Positions 28,160 to 37,960 of a stretch of DNA of 64,000 nucleotides are shown here, one piece after another. The stretch is from Clavaria fumosa. Its lineage: Eukaryota > Basidiomycota > Agaricomycetes > Agaricales > Clavariaceae. Both the position numbers and the translations under genes were made by a program. How positions within the stretch are numbered: position 1 is the first letter of the stretch; each line of letters begins with the position of its first letter. The DNA is taken from contig OX637802.1 in NCBI GenBank assembly GCA_951802425.1, positions 2,852,001 through 2,916,000 on the forward strand, in the 5' to 3' direction. The notes under the pieces are model-generated. The model made no database searches and was not told where the DNA came from. It was given only the letters and a program-made list of their open reading frames with translations.

Positions 28160-29165
28160 CCGCAGCGAGCAAAGCCGCGACCCCGGAACGGTGCCCAACT
28201 GGAAATTCATCGTTGATAAGTTCAGCATGGAAAGCAGCAATCTGGCCAGCGTCTCTCCAGTAACGCAAGAAACTGTCGGATGCCCAACGCCCCATCACTC
28301 GAACGACGTCAGGAGGGACTCCCCGTAGCAGAAGTTCTGTAGTCCCACCGATGCGGAAGCAGTGACCGGTGAAGCGTCCAAAACCCAGCGGACCCAGTAT
28401 GCCATTGCATCTGTTCAGGAAAGATGTTTTGGACAAGATACTCAGGCTCCCGGCGGGCGAACGGTAGCAAGCGAGGGGGAGTTCAGGATCTCCAGACAGC
28501 TCGTTAAACGTTAGGTGGTTTTCTAAGGCAGCGATGGGGTCGGCAGCACCGAGTTGACGGCAGATAGCAATATCTTCGCCTCTGGATCTTGCGGTCTTTG
28601 TCCATGGGAGATGGAGGGACCGAGAGCCAAGTCGGGAAGCCGACGGGGATAGGTCGCGGATTGTGGGGACGAGTGGGGCGGGGAGAGTAGCGCGTTTGGG
28701 CAGAAGTTCGCCCAGGCGAGCCTGGCCCCAGAAAGCGCAGGCCGCTATAGCTAGTGTTGCGACGTCCATGCCATCTGTAGGGCTTAGATGCAATTGCAGA
28801 GCGACGATGTGAATCTCGCGTAGAGCACGCCTTCGGGGCGGGCAGATTGGTCTTGGAGCGAGGTTGCTAATGCCGCGCAGTACATAGTCCAACCTAGTGC
28901 CCCCGCAGTAAGCCAAGTTGTTGAGTATGTGCCATGCCCGAATCCCGGCCATGTCATTGCGAACAGCAGCACCCGATCTAAGGCCAAGCGATGAGGCTGC
29001 GAAGGCGCACAAGACGGATTCGTCGAAGGGTGGGGAGGCGGGTATGGAAGAGGCCTCGCACCAGGAGAAGAAACGGGCGATACCGCGGTTGTACAGCGTC
29101 CTCGTGGATGGTGCCCAAGCAGCTGATATGGCGGCGGCGACGTTGCTAGCGTGAGATTCAGACAT
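28074..29165 (-). CDS. Tyrosine recombinase of the PAT-like element
   Basis: This integrates the circular cDNA of DIRS-order elements. The 363-aa frame opens MSESHASNVAAAISAAW. The N-terminal SAM-like part has STRTLYNRGIARFFSWCEAS. The catalytic part shows the first Arg in FWGQARLGELLP, the HxxR box in FTGHCFRIGGTTELLLRGVP, then VVRVMGRWASDSFLRYW with the conserved Gly-Arg-Trp and the likely Tyr nucleophile in FLRYW. All catalytic positions appear present. The C-terminal tail is encoded within repeat B. It is the last gene of the element, 3' of RT-RNase H, as in other DIRS elements. Confidence 0.88.
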   Translation of the reverse strand: MSESHASNVAAAISAAWAPSTRTLYNRGIARFFSWCEASSIPASPPFDESVLCAFAASSLGLRSGAAVRNDMAGIRAWHILNNLAYCGGTRLDYVLRGISNLAPRPICPPRRRALREIHIVALQLHLSPTDGMDVATLAIAACAFWGQARLGELLPKRATLPAPLVPTIRDLSPSASRLGSRSLHLPWTKTARSRGEDIAICRQLGAADPIAALENHLTFNELSGDPELPLACYRSPAGSLSILSKTSFLNRCNGILGPLGFGRFTGHCFRIGGTTELLLRGVPPDVVRVMGRWASDSFLRYWRDAGQIAAFHAELINDEFPVGHRSGVAALLAAGGSPATAQQIGVGATAQPLPLPNLRLNQ

Positions 29166-29526
29166 CGTAATAGAGTAGCATGCTGGAGAATGGTGGGCAC
29201 AAAAATGAAATTGGGACCGTGCCTAGCTGAGTTTACAATCCATCGGGGCAGGCCAATTCACTTCAGAACAATAGGCAGCCCAACTAGGCTAACGACAGGA
29301 GGCTAACGACAGGAGAGGCGTCCGAGCGCTATTGAAAAGGCAAGGGCAAAAAGGCGGTGAAGGAAATAACTAAGCTAACGACGGGAGAGGCGTCCGAGCG
29401 CTACGAAAGTGCGAGGGAAAACAGGTGGTCAAGGGAAATAAATCGACTTTACCAGGCCAAGGGCAAATCCGAAGGCGAGAGAACAAGTTAAAGCTAGCTG
29501 CAACGCTGACCGCCAACGTGGCGACA
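29166..29526 (-). other. Spacer between RT-RNase H and recombinase genes
   Basis: 361 bp without an open frame of note. A segment with GCTAACGAC, GGAGAGGCGTCCGAGCGCTA recurs twice (about 29288-29340 and 29374-29410), an imperfect short tandem repeat. Confidence 0.6.
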
Positions 29527-31578
29527 TCACTGCTGCATGTCGCAGGGGTCGTTTAACGGCGAGACTAGATAGCGGAGCGGTGGCGGGATCGGTGCGAGGG
29601 GTAGAAGGAGGTCCCAGGGTAACGGGGTCCCGCGCGACGGTCCGTCAGCTCGGTTTTCAGCGGACGCGATCCAAAGGAAGTTCAGGTGGATATTACTGTC
29701 GTTCGTTATCATCAGAGTCCGCCGAAGAGACGCGTTCTGCAAAGGGTTCCTGGAGCATTGAGCTCGAAAGGCTCCCACCACGCCAGCATTGTCTGAGCGA
29801 ATCAGTATAGTGACATCAGCCTTCCCTAATTTTACGAGCACTCCTGCCGCAAGTTCGACTGCGATGGTCTCCGCCCAGCCTATGCCACGACCCTCAGATT
29901 TCCAGGACTCCACGAGTCTCCAGGCTCGCCAGCGGTCGTTTAGGACGAGGCCAATCCCCCAATCAGAGGCGTCGACATGGACGACGTCGGGGCTCTGGGT
30001 AGGACGCACACGGATCCGGAGGCCGCACCATGGGACAGAGAGGGCGGATTTCCACCACTCGAGGTCGTTTTGCACTTCCTTGGAGAGACGTAGCTTCGTG
30101 AAGGCTGAAGGGTATTTCTCGAACTTCGCGAGGAGTCGGTATAATGAGGGGAGGTGGCTTCTGCTAAATTTTATCGCGACCGCACAGTGGTTTAGAGAGC
30201 CGACCATAGACTCGACTTCCTTCTTCGAGACAGAGGTAGCTGATAGGCAAGCTTCAATCTTCATCAAGAATTTCGTCTTCTTTCCCTCTGGGACACAGAC
30301 TGATTTGTCGACGATGTTCCACACGAACCCAAGATATTTGAAAGATGAGGCAAAAGGGACACATTCACCGGGCTTCGAGGACCAGGGCCAGCCCAGAGAC
30401 GCTGCGACAGAGCGGATGAGGCTTTCGTCGAAGGTGTAGGGGTACTTGGAGGGAGGGGGCGGGCTGTGGCAAAACTGTATCCTCGGGCTCGAAGAAGACG
30501 CCTGAACGCGAGGGTAACGCCAGAAGAGAAAATCGTCAGCCCACTTGATTACGTTATCTACACCAAGCGCAAGGTAAATTGCTACAATTGCGTCGGCCAC
30601 CCGGCCGAATATTCCGCTCGAGCTGGTGCACCCGAAGCAACAGCAATGGTCTATGTAGTATACTTGGTCCCAAGCAACGCAGACGTGGCGGCGGTCCTCA
30701 GGAGCTGTCGGCATGCGTCGGTGTGCCGAATCGACGTCGAATACGGCCACTTCCGTACCGGGGGGTGCGACTAGAATAGCTAAAAAACAGTCCATCCAAG
30801 AGCCCCAGTCACACTGGAAGAGCGTTCCATCAATCCCGGAGTTCGTCGAGGGGATGGAAGGGTCATTTCTAGGGAAAGAGTGATCGTTTATAACACGGGC
30901 TTTACCAGATGACGAGTCGAACACGACACCCAGCGGTGCAGTCCGGTAGTTTACGAAGAATGCTGACATCTGATCGTGTGTGAAGGGGCCAGAGTACCGG
31001 CCCAGGCGGAGTTCATTAGCAATATGATCTGAGATAACCGATTTATTATCCATGGCTGATTTGTGGTTGGGCGGAGAAAAAGTGAAAGAGAGTGAGGCAG
31101 AGGTGCCGATACTAAAACCAAAACGCAAACCGGAAACGACGTCCTTGAACAATTCGAAATTACCAGTGGATCTGAGGAGACGATCCCAGGCCTCCCATTG
31201 AAGGGGGGTCACGATGGGGAGGTCAGCCTTGGGGGTGGGTCTGGCCACAGTGTTGGGACGATCCGCACACTGAGCAGACGTGTGCGAAGAGGCAGGCTGC
31301 TGCAGGGCAGCCTCGGTAGCCGTTAAATCGGTAACAGATGCCAGCGCTGAACTGTGATGGGGCTTTCCAGGAACCATCTTCGCTCTTCGAGAGGAAGTCA
31401 TTCCCGGCTGCTGGGCAGGAACGCCCTGCATGCGAGGGAGAGAGACAGACAAAGCATTTACCCCTGCCAGGGCCACCGCGACCTTGCGGCATGCTGGGCC
31501 CTCCATTGCGAGTCGTTTTGCGCCCGCTATTAGCGGGAGGGGCGCTCCCCACCGGTAGTCGAAAGGGCCGATGGCCAT
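29527..31578 (-). CDS. Reverse transcriptase-RNase H of the PAT-like element
   Basis: The 683-aa frame copies the element RNA into DNA and degrades the RNA strand. RT landmarks: LGVVFDSSSGKARVINDHSF (fingers), FDVDSAHRRMPTAPEDRRHV (motif A Asp), FGCTSSSGIFGRVADAI (motif B) and VIKWADDFLFWRYP (motif C, ADD in place of YxDD). RNase H follows with VVHVDASDWGIGLVLNDRW (first Asp), WAETIAVELAAG (Glu) and LIRSDNAGVVGAF (Asp). The ATG at 31578 lies 355 bp inside the 3' end of Gag in another frame. The first about 110 residues are therefore dual-coded, or translation starts further in. It ends well before the recombinase gene. Confidence 0.88.
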   Translation of the reverse strand: MAIGPFDYRWGAPLPLIAGAKRLAMEGPACRKVAVALAGVNALSVSLPRMQGVPAQQPGMTSSRRAKMVPGKPHHSSALASVTDLTATEAALQQPASSHTSAQCADRPNTVARPTPKADLPIVTPLQWEAWDRLLRSTGNFELFKDVVSGLRFGFSIGTSASLSFTFSPPNHKSAMDNKSVISDHIANELRLGRYSGPFTHDQMSAFFVNYRTAPLGVVFDSSSGKARVINDHSFPRNDPSIPSTNSGIDGTLFQCDWGSWMDCFLAILVAPPGTEVAVFDVDSAHRRMPTAPEDRRHVCVAWDQVYYIDHCCCFGCTSSSGIFGRVADAIVAIYLALGVDNVIKWADDFLFWRYPRVQASSSSPRIQFCHSPPPPSKYPYTFDESLIRSVAASLGWPWSSKPGECVPFASSFKYLGFVWNIVDKSVCVPEGKKTKFLMKIEACLSATSVSKKEVESMVGSLNHCAVAIKFSRSHLPSLYRLLAKFEKYPSAFTKLRLSKEVQNDLEWWKSALSVPWCGLRIRVRPTQSPDVVHVDASDWGIGLVLNDRWRAWRLVESWKSEGRGIGWAETIAVELAAGVLVKLGKADVTILIRSDNAGVVGAFRAQCSRNPLQNASLRRTLMITNDSNIHLNFLWIASAENRADGPSRGTPLPWDLLLPLAPIPPPLRYLVSPLNDPCDMQQ

Positions 31579-33381
31579 TGTATGATTCGAGGGAGGCTCG
31601 AAGAGCCGTTAATTGGGCCGAGCGGTCACGATCCACCACATCATTCCAAATATTAATTTGAAAAACCGCAGGCGAGAACGACGTTGAGTTTTGAATCCAG
31701 CTCTGACGGATGTGGATATCATACAGGATGTAGAGATGAAAGCGCTCCGTAAAATCAGTTCGCGACACCAGGAAGGAGAAGTGAGAACGAAAGGCGTTCG
31801 CTATCGCATCACGGGAGGGGGAAGCCAGATGGCGCGCAATCATTGTACACAGGCGAGGCCAGGCTTCACCGAATTCTGCCTGCGATATGGACGTCTCGCC
31901 TGAGGCATCTAGGTTCGACTGTTTGAATTCTAAGGCCCCAGATTGGCCAACGACTAGGACATCTAAGGGTTTATCAACGACGAAAAGGCTGGAACGGCAG
32001 CGAGAGTTGGAAAGGAGATGCAGGGGGATGTGTTTTCTCCACCCTTGCTCGAGGATACGGATAATCTGGGGGGGCTCGATGACCTCGTTAGGGTCGAGCT
32101 GGGCATCCGTTTGAATAAGAGTCAAGGCAGAGGCTGAAGAGCTAGGGAAAACAGTATGCAACGGGGCTATAGGCAGGGCTGGCAACAAGGCCGAAGGGTT
32201 CGAGGAAAGGGGCACAGCTTGCGCAGGAGCTGCGGGAGCCGGCGGTGCCACTGGCGTGCTAGCAATTCTCGACGTGGCTGCAGCGATAGCCGAATGTAGG
32301 GCAGAGGAAACTGAAGAAGCGATGAACCGTTGAAGATCGGCTGCCGAGACAGCGGATGAGAGGACTGTAGGTCCCCCTTGCTGCTCAAGGACTCCCGGGG
32401 GCACAGCCGAGGCCGGGGCCGGAGCATCTAATGACCCAAGTTTAGAGAGGCACGAAAAGGTGCAAAGTACTTCCTCAACGCACCCAAAACAGGGCCTGGA
32501 GCACACACAGGAGTTGTGGTGACAGGCATCCCGGGGATTGGCGCGCCCCTTGAAGGGTGAGGAGAAGCAAGCGAAGGCGCTGCTGAGGGTCTTGCTCCTA
32601 AGTTTGCCAAAGGGCAACGGTATAAGAGTACGCAAAGGCGCATATAGCCGCTCAAAAACATACCCGGGCCTGGCGAAGACACAGGCAATCCCGGTGCGGG
32701 TACTGATGCTGCTGACGGCAGGATCCTAATCCCAGATGGAGAAGTGGTAGCAGGAGCTGCTCGTGGCTGGCCGCCTGGGCTCGGAGAAGAAGGAACGGAT
32801 ACAACTAGAGGTGGGTTCCCTTGGCCGGGTAAGGCTGGTGGGTCTGTCCTCCTGGGGCCCGAAGGGGACGTCAATGGGCCCCCTTCCAGGCTCCCAATTC
32901 CTAGGCCTTCTTGAGCTGGAGCGGGCACTGGCGGCGAGACGGACACGTTTGCGGCACCCGTTGGTAGGGAGGGGCTGGAATTCTCACCCGACCCAGTGGG
33001 AGGCACAAAGGCCGCCGACCCTTTATTTCCTTCCCCAGATGCAGAGCCGGCCGCACGGGCTTTCTTCGCCCGAGAGGGGGCCGTAGCAGGACTGGCCGAA
33101 GTTGGGGATGCAGAGGGCACTCTGGGCCTACGGGATCCACTTACCGGCCCCGCCACCCTATTTGCGAAGAACTCCCCTAACGAACTTATATTATGTGCGG
33201 GTGTTCTTTTCCCTACTTGGGAATCCAGTTGGTCGAGATCCAAGTGGTTCGGGTCTAATGTCCCAGTCCCTGATTCTGCAAGAGAGGCAAGGCGGGACCC
33301 TCCACGCCCCTTTCCCCTGGTGGAACTTGCCCCTTCGCCGACCGGTTCGGGGGGTATGGACGAGTTGCGAGTGTTGACCAT
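31223..33381 (-). CDS. Gag-like protein of the PAT-like element, one intron
   Basis: Exon 1 (33381-32484) opens MVNTRNSSIPPEP and is Ser/Pro/Gly-rich and basic. It would stop at 32428, but removing 32483-32428 (GTGCGT...CATTAG, 56 nt, branch-like CTCTAAAC) joins VCAPGPVL to DAPAPASAVPPGV in frame and gives one 700-aa protein. The second part has helical stretches (ADLQRFIASSVSSALHSAIA), QSWIQNSTSFSPAVFQINIW and, near the end, Cys/His clusters: CFVCLSPSHAGRSC (knuckle-like) and CYRFNGYRGCPAAACLFAH with CSVCGSSQHCGQTH (CCCH-like). These suit RNA binding. It lies just 3' of repeat A in the element's own direction, the usual Gag position. Confidence 0.75.
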
Positions 33382-33424
33382 ACTATTCGCGACCCTGCAG
33401 GGAACCCAAATCGAGCGGCTAATC

Positions 33425-33579
33425 TATAAGAAAAATTTTACTGATGGGGGCGTGGAGCGCCTAAGTGAGGCGCGGGAAGATGGATGATTTGGGGAAAGGA
33501 GCGCCGGATATGTCGGAGTTGGAAATCCGGCTTTGTTCGAGATGTTGTTCTCACGCTCGTCCCTCGTTGAGACCATGCA
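33425..33579 (-). repeat. Split direct repeat A, 5' copy of the PAT-like element
   Basis: 155 bp matching 27867-28021, the 5' end of the element. Just inside it, on the minus strand, is TGGGTTCCCTGCAGGG before the Gag ATG. The same motif with one change follows repeat A of the second element. Confidence 0.85.
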
Positions 33580-36500
33580 GAGGTGCCAGTCGAGTGCACA
33601 TGACGCGCCAAGCATTGTTGGTTCCTGAACTACGGGGGAACTCATCCTTGATGACCGTTAGGCCGCATTTCGCTGCCCTTGCGACACAACACGCATCGAC
33701 ATTCGAGTTCACCATTGTAGAATGTGTGCCATCATGATTCCGCCAGCGGTTTGGTACATTGGCGCCATCGTGGCTACGAAGATTGACATTCAGCTTATCG
33801 TGTAGCGCGTTCTGGCATCTTTTTTGTGAATAAAATACAAGCGGCGAATGACCGCTGAATAACCATGTCTTGCACTATCTATATCACTTGAAGGCTCTGC
33901 CAAGCACGCTATTGAGAAACATCGAATACCAAGATTGACAAGATGGCGGGACAACAAAATAGTTTGGTTCAATCATCACGCCTCAAACGGTTGATTGCTC
34001 CGCATTGTCCGTGCCATTTGCCCCCCTCATCCTCCTTGACCTCCCCGGACTCGATGACTTATCCCCCCCCCCCGACAGGATTGGCCTCCTCCGTTCACAT
34101 CGGACTTGCTGCCATCGAGACTATCCTATACACCTCTCTTCTGCCTGACTCCGGGTACCTGATTCTCTTGGCCTGCCGCTGACTCTGCTTTGCTCGTTCT
34201 TTCTGACCCTGGCTTTGACTTCGACAAGACCTTCGACGTAGGTTTCATGGCGTGTCGGGTCCGGCGAAGGGCGATTGGCGAGGATGGGTGCCAGTGTGGC
34301 ACTGGGAATGGAGGGCGAGAAACTGCTGGGTGGGTGCCAGATTGGTGAGAATGGAAGCCGGAGGAGTGTAGATGGAGCGGCATGCAAAGCAACATGTGAT
34401 GCATCACACGCGCTACGATGAGACCACCAGCATTGAAAAGGGCAGTATTTGGAGCAGCCTGTGTATCACTCATCGCAGGCAGCAACGTCAGAGATCCCAC
34501 AGAAGGAGAAGTGGTGACACCGGTGACTGGTTGTGTTGTCATCGGATGCAAAGTCGAGCTGCGTGATGACGCAATCATCGGATGAGGAGGATCTGAATTG
34601 GCCGGAGAAGCCGAGGAAGATTGGTGCTCAAAGATGAATTACTGGCTAAACGCAGTGAAGGTAGGGCTGGGTCATCCAAGGCTTGAGGAGGTTGGGCGGT
34701 GAGGTCGAAGGTGGGCTCTTAGGCGCAGGGACAGGTCGATATCAGCCCGAAGCGAAGGTCATAAGGGACAAAATAAATGGGATGAGACAGCCGGGCGTTG
34801 TTGCGAACGGTGACTGTCAACCACTGATACTTGGCGCGCAGATCACAGCCGAACTCAGACCACACTCACTCCAAGAACAGGACCTACTCACGTTAGACAT
34901 AAGCAGCAAACTCCTTGACCACGCTCAGATCCCTCTTCAATCCATTCTGAGCTAGTGTGATATGTTCTGGGATCTTCAAGTTACACAGCGAATTCCTTCT
35001 CGTAGGTGAAGAGGCAGAGACAATGGCGGGGGAAACAGTCGCGCGACAGAGAGGCGCTGAATGTGGAGTTGGCGAGGAAGCAAAACTTATAGAACCGTGC
35101 GGATCCGATGCTGCTCTTGCAGAGCGATCCAAAGGACAGACAGCGACAGCGTTAAAGCACTCATGTCAGGCCGATCGGCAAAACTCTTTGTTCGCCAGTG
35201 CTTCTTTGCAGCCCCGAAGCTTATCCTCTCAAGACACACAAAACTGCCTCCGAAAGTGACAAAGAAAAACTCGCAGCGTCGTCAGCATGAGTCACACCCG
35301 ACGACATTTTCGTCATTGAAATGGGAGCACTCTTGGCCACATTCGATTCCGCTACCCGCCTGTCTCTGCCGAAGAATCCTGACGTCTTCCGCCTAACCTT
35401 GTCGGCGGTGAGGACGAAAACATGATCAGGGGAAGCTCACATGTGCACCCATACAAGCGGTCTCGCCGGTTCTGGTCTGACTTCTATCAGCTCGCGAAAG
35501 CGAGGCCTCCCTACTCAAAGGCAAGGTCGTGGGAGGGGGCACTTAACATCGCTAACTTCGGATAGCCTGAACCAGAGTTGGCGCGCGACCTGCGCATAGC
35601 CCAAATTCGAAGACTTCCGATACGCGAAAGGAGATGGGTTTTGCATGAAGGGACTGCACCGCTGCAGTCAAGGCTCCAGGGGCTGTGTCGGAGGGTTCAG
35701 AACGTGGGTATGGGGATAGGGGAGAAGATCGATCATCGAGCTAGCAGATGTTCTCCAGATCTAAGTCGCTGTTGGAGGATTGGAAAGAGTTCCCTGGATG
35801 CTTGCGTCTCTTGGACGGCGGGGCGCGTGAGTGATCAGCGTAGACGAAGTTAGAATCGTCGTCGCGTTTGGCGTCTGTGGCCTTAATTAGCTGCTCCGGA
35901 CGTCTGTGACAATATGTGCGCGGTGTCGTGATGTTGAAACCGTCGTCCAGCGCACCGCTTTGGATTTCACGAGATGCTGGCCTGAAAGGCGGCATAGACT
36001 ATGCTGCACCACGAAGACTGGAAGACAGAGCACTGATTGAAGAAATCACGCGTTGGTGGATGGATGGACAAAGGCCTGCGATGTCGGCGTTGTACTGTAT
36101 ACCATTCGTAACTCCCTACATGGGCATTTGTGGCTGGAGACAACGAGGAGGGGAGGAGGGAGGAGGAGAAGGAGAGAAGGAGGAGGAGAACTGGCGTATT
36201 TGTGACGGGATTTCAGCGGCGTTGTTGTCTTGTGCTTGTGCTTTTACTAAGTTTTAGCCACCACCTGGTCAAGCCGGTCAAGCCTCGACGCCTCGTCCCT
36301 TCGAGGCTCATGCTCGCTCTCCTCAACGGATAGGTTGAAGTCTTGTTCACTTTTTTTCCGGACTCTGTCTGGCCGTTTGCGTTTCACGGTGATTTTCCTA
36401 TACCCTGAAACCGTTTTTGTTAACAAATTGGCGCGCGGCGTCAACGCATTCAATGCTGTTCTCCGACTTCAGCAGCCCAGGGATCATCCATGATCCATGG

Positions 36501-36645
36501 TCGATAAAAATAAATACACCGCCAACTGACTGACAATGGACACAGCCCATTCAATGACCAGCCCAGCGGATTACATATACAATATTTACGGTCCCAATTC
36601 AAGGGTATCGTACACTGTTCATCACTCCCGTCGAAAGGAAATCCA
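33580..36645. other. Three kilobases without a convincing gene; possibly a decayed gene on the minus strand
   Basis: Protein-like fragments occur on the minus strand: near 35990-35740 (PPSKRRKHPGNSFQ), 35130-34893 (KIPEHITLAQNGLKRDLSVV, then a stop right before a good donor GTGAGT), and 34578-34126 (Ser/Pro/His-rich, ending EERTSK-like basic residues). I could not join them into one frame. They may be exons of a rapidly evolving or inactivated gene beside the retroelement. An AG-rich tract (about 36146-36198) reads GAGGAGGGGAGGAGGG. Confidence 0.4.
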
Positions 36646-37872
36646 TCATGAAACCAGCAGACTCCAGACTTCTCCTCGCCCTCGGATCCCGGTGTTCTCC
36701 TTGACAAAGCCGCCGAAGTGGACATCACGTTTCTTCCGCACCTCCCACGCTCCCAAGTAATCTATCCTCTTCACACCTTTGAGTTTCTCCGCCACATCAC
36801 GAGAACCCCTACATCTCCGGTGGAATGCGGTGGCAACGCGCAGCTTTGCCTCTTCCCCGTGCTCCTGTATCAGTGTCTGCCATTCCAGCGGCGTGATTGG
36901 CGTATGCAGCCACCGATGCACCGCCCGCAGTGTATCGCCGACTGAGAGCACCCCGCCATGCACATTGCGGACGAGCAGCGGCCAGTGCGCCAGGTCCTCG
37001 TGCACGATTCGCACTCGAAAGATTGGCGGGTAGGTCGCTGGCAGGTTCAGCTCCGCCTTGTCCAGCCGCGCCTCGTAACTTCCCGACGCCCGAGACACGA
37101 CCTGCATCGGCATGAAGGTGGAGGACGAGAGTGGGAACCGGAATCGCTCCTCGCGGTGTTGGTGGTACGCATCCAAGACAGGATGGAGCACCGGTCCGAC
37201 GAACGTTGGGGTGTGGAAAGAAGGGAACGGCAGCGGCATATGGAAAGAATGGAATGCATTGAGGTCATGGACGACTTTATGTGGTGTGGAGGGGACGTCG
37301 AATGAATTTCTTCGTGCACGTCGCATCTCCGGAGGACTACCGTACGGTGGCGCCAAATGAGGCGACGAGTTGTGCTGTGCTTGTGGGTCTGCAGCGACAG
37401 GAGCAGCAGGAGGAGGTGGTGGTGGTGGTGGAGTGGCAAGGCTCTCGTAGAGGTGCGTGCTCAACCGCTGATAGTGACTGTTGTTGATTGTATTGGTCTG
37501 CAGGGAATCTCGTACTTTACCGCCCCGCGAAGAATATTGAGGGGGCCCATCGTCCGAATACCGCCGCACGCGCTGATTAGTGTAGGGGAAGTCCTGGTGC
37601 ATGATAATGGAAGCAGACGGGCTCGTGTTGGAGGAGTTGGGCGGACTATCGGGTTCATTGTGGGCAGTTGCCACGCCAGGGAAGCTCACTCTCCGAAGCC
37701 GCCTGACCTCGACGTCGTCGGCAAAGCGCACTCGTCGTTTTGGGGCGGGATCAGTGGTTTTTGAGGGCATGAAAGCGAAGTCGGGAGTAATGTAAGGGGA
37801 CCGTGAAGGGGAGCCGGCGAGAGGCATGGTTGACAATGTGGTTTCTCGTCTCTGGTAGAGACGAGGAGCCAC
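36646..37872 (-). CDS. DUF6699-domain protein, intronless
   Basis: A single exon of up to 408 codons, of a type common in agaricomycetes and of unknown function. The N-terminal half is Ser/Pro-rich and basic (KRRVRFADDVEVRRLRR; a poly-Pro run of eight). The C-terminal domain has LNLPATYPPIFRVRIVHEDL, HWPLLVRNVHGGVLSVGDTL and AVHRWLHTPITPLEWQTL, typical of DUF6699, then a tail DYLGAWEVRKKRDVHFGG. Two starts compete: 37872 and 37827 (ACCATGCC context). The second is preceded by a strong hairpin at 37833-37877 that would be 5' UTR; with the first start the hairpin is coding. I prefer 37827. Confidence 0.72.
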   Translation of the reverse strand: MAPRLYQRRETTLSTMPLAGSPSRSPYITPDFAFMPSKTTDPAPKRRVRFADDVEVRRLRRVSFPGVATAHNEPDSPPNSSNTSPSASIIMHQDFPYTNQRVRRYSDDGPPQYSSRGGKVRDSLQTNTINNSHYQRLSTHLYESLATPPPPPPPPAAPVAADPQAQHNSSPHLAPPYGSPPEMRRARRNSFDVPSTPHKVVHDLNAFHSFHMPLPFPSFHTPTFVGPVLHPVLDAYHQHREERFRFPLSSSTFMPMQVVSRASGSYEARLDKAELNLPATYPPIFRVRIVHEDLAHWPLLVRNVHGGVLSVGDTLRAVHRWLHTPITPLEWQTLIQEHGEEAKLRVATAFHRRCRGSRDVAEKLKGVKRIDYLGAWEVRKKRDVHFGGFVKENTGIRGRGEVWSLLVS

Positions 37873-37877
37873 ATTGT
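37833..37877. promoter_or_regulatory. 21-bp hairpin at the DUF6699 start codon
   Basis: Arms 37833-37853 and 37857-37877 pair over 21 bp with two mismatches and a 3-nt loop. It ends 5 nt before the favoured ATG (37827), close enough to hinder ribosome scanning if transcribed. Confidence 0.6.
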
Positions 37878-37895
37878 TTTATAACTGGGATTTGT

Positions 37896-37960
37896 ATCCG
37901 AAACAATACCATCCCCTACACACTGTGGTAGGGGACGGGGACGGCATTATTGTTTCGGAT
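37896..37960. repeat. Inverted repeat upstream of the DUF6699 gene
   Basis: Outer arms ATCCGAAACAATA (37896-37908) and TATTGTTTCGGAT (37948-37960) are perfectly complementary. Between them CATCCCCTAC pairs with GTAGGGGACGGGG-type sequence, so most of the 65 bp can fold. It could be a promoter cruciform or a tiny terminal-inverted-repeat element. Confidence 0.6.

Larger units (their letters stand above)
27696..33579 (-). mobile_element. PAT-like DIRS-order tyrosine-recombinase retrotransposon, full length
   Basis: The 5.88-kb unit reads, in its own (minus) direction: repeat A (33579-33425), Gag, RT-RNase H, tyrosine recombinase, repeat B (28159-28021), repeat A (28021-27867), a 32-bp spacer, repeat B (27834-27696). 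This A-internal-B-A-B order is the split-direct-repeat arrangement described for PAT-like DIRS elements, which integrate with a tyrosine recombinase instead of a DDE integrase. The repeat copies match by eye (A 155 bp, B 139 bp). All three frames are long and open, so the copy may be recent and active. It begins TGCATGGTCTCAA. No target-site duplication is expected for this order and none is obvious. Confidence 0.88.

Noticed and set aside
32428..32635. Programmed frameshift between two Gag frames
   Set aside because: Possible, but a 56-nt GT-AG intron with a good branch site joins the frames exactly, and no classic slippery heptamer was seen.
36130..36260. Glu/Arg-rich frame in the AG-rich tract
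   Set aside because: Simple-sequence composition; no gene structure around it.
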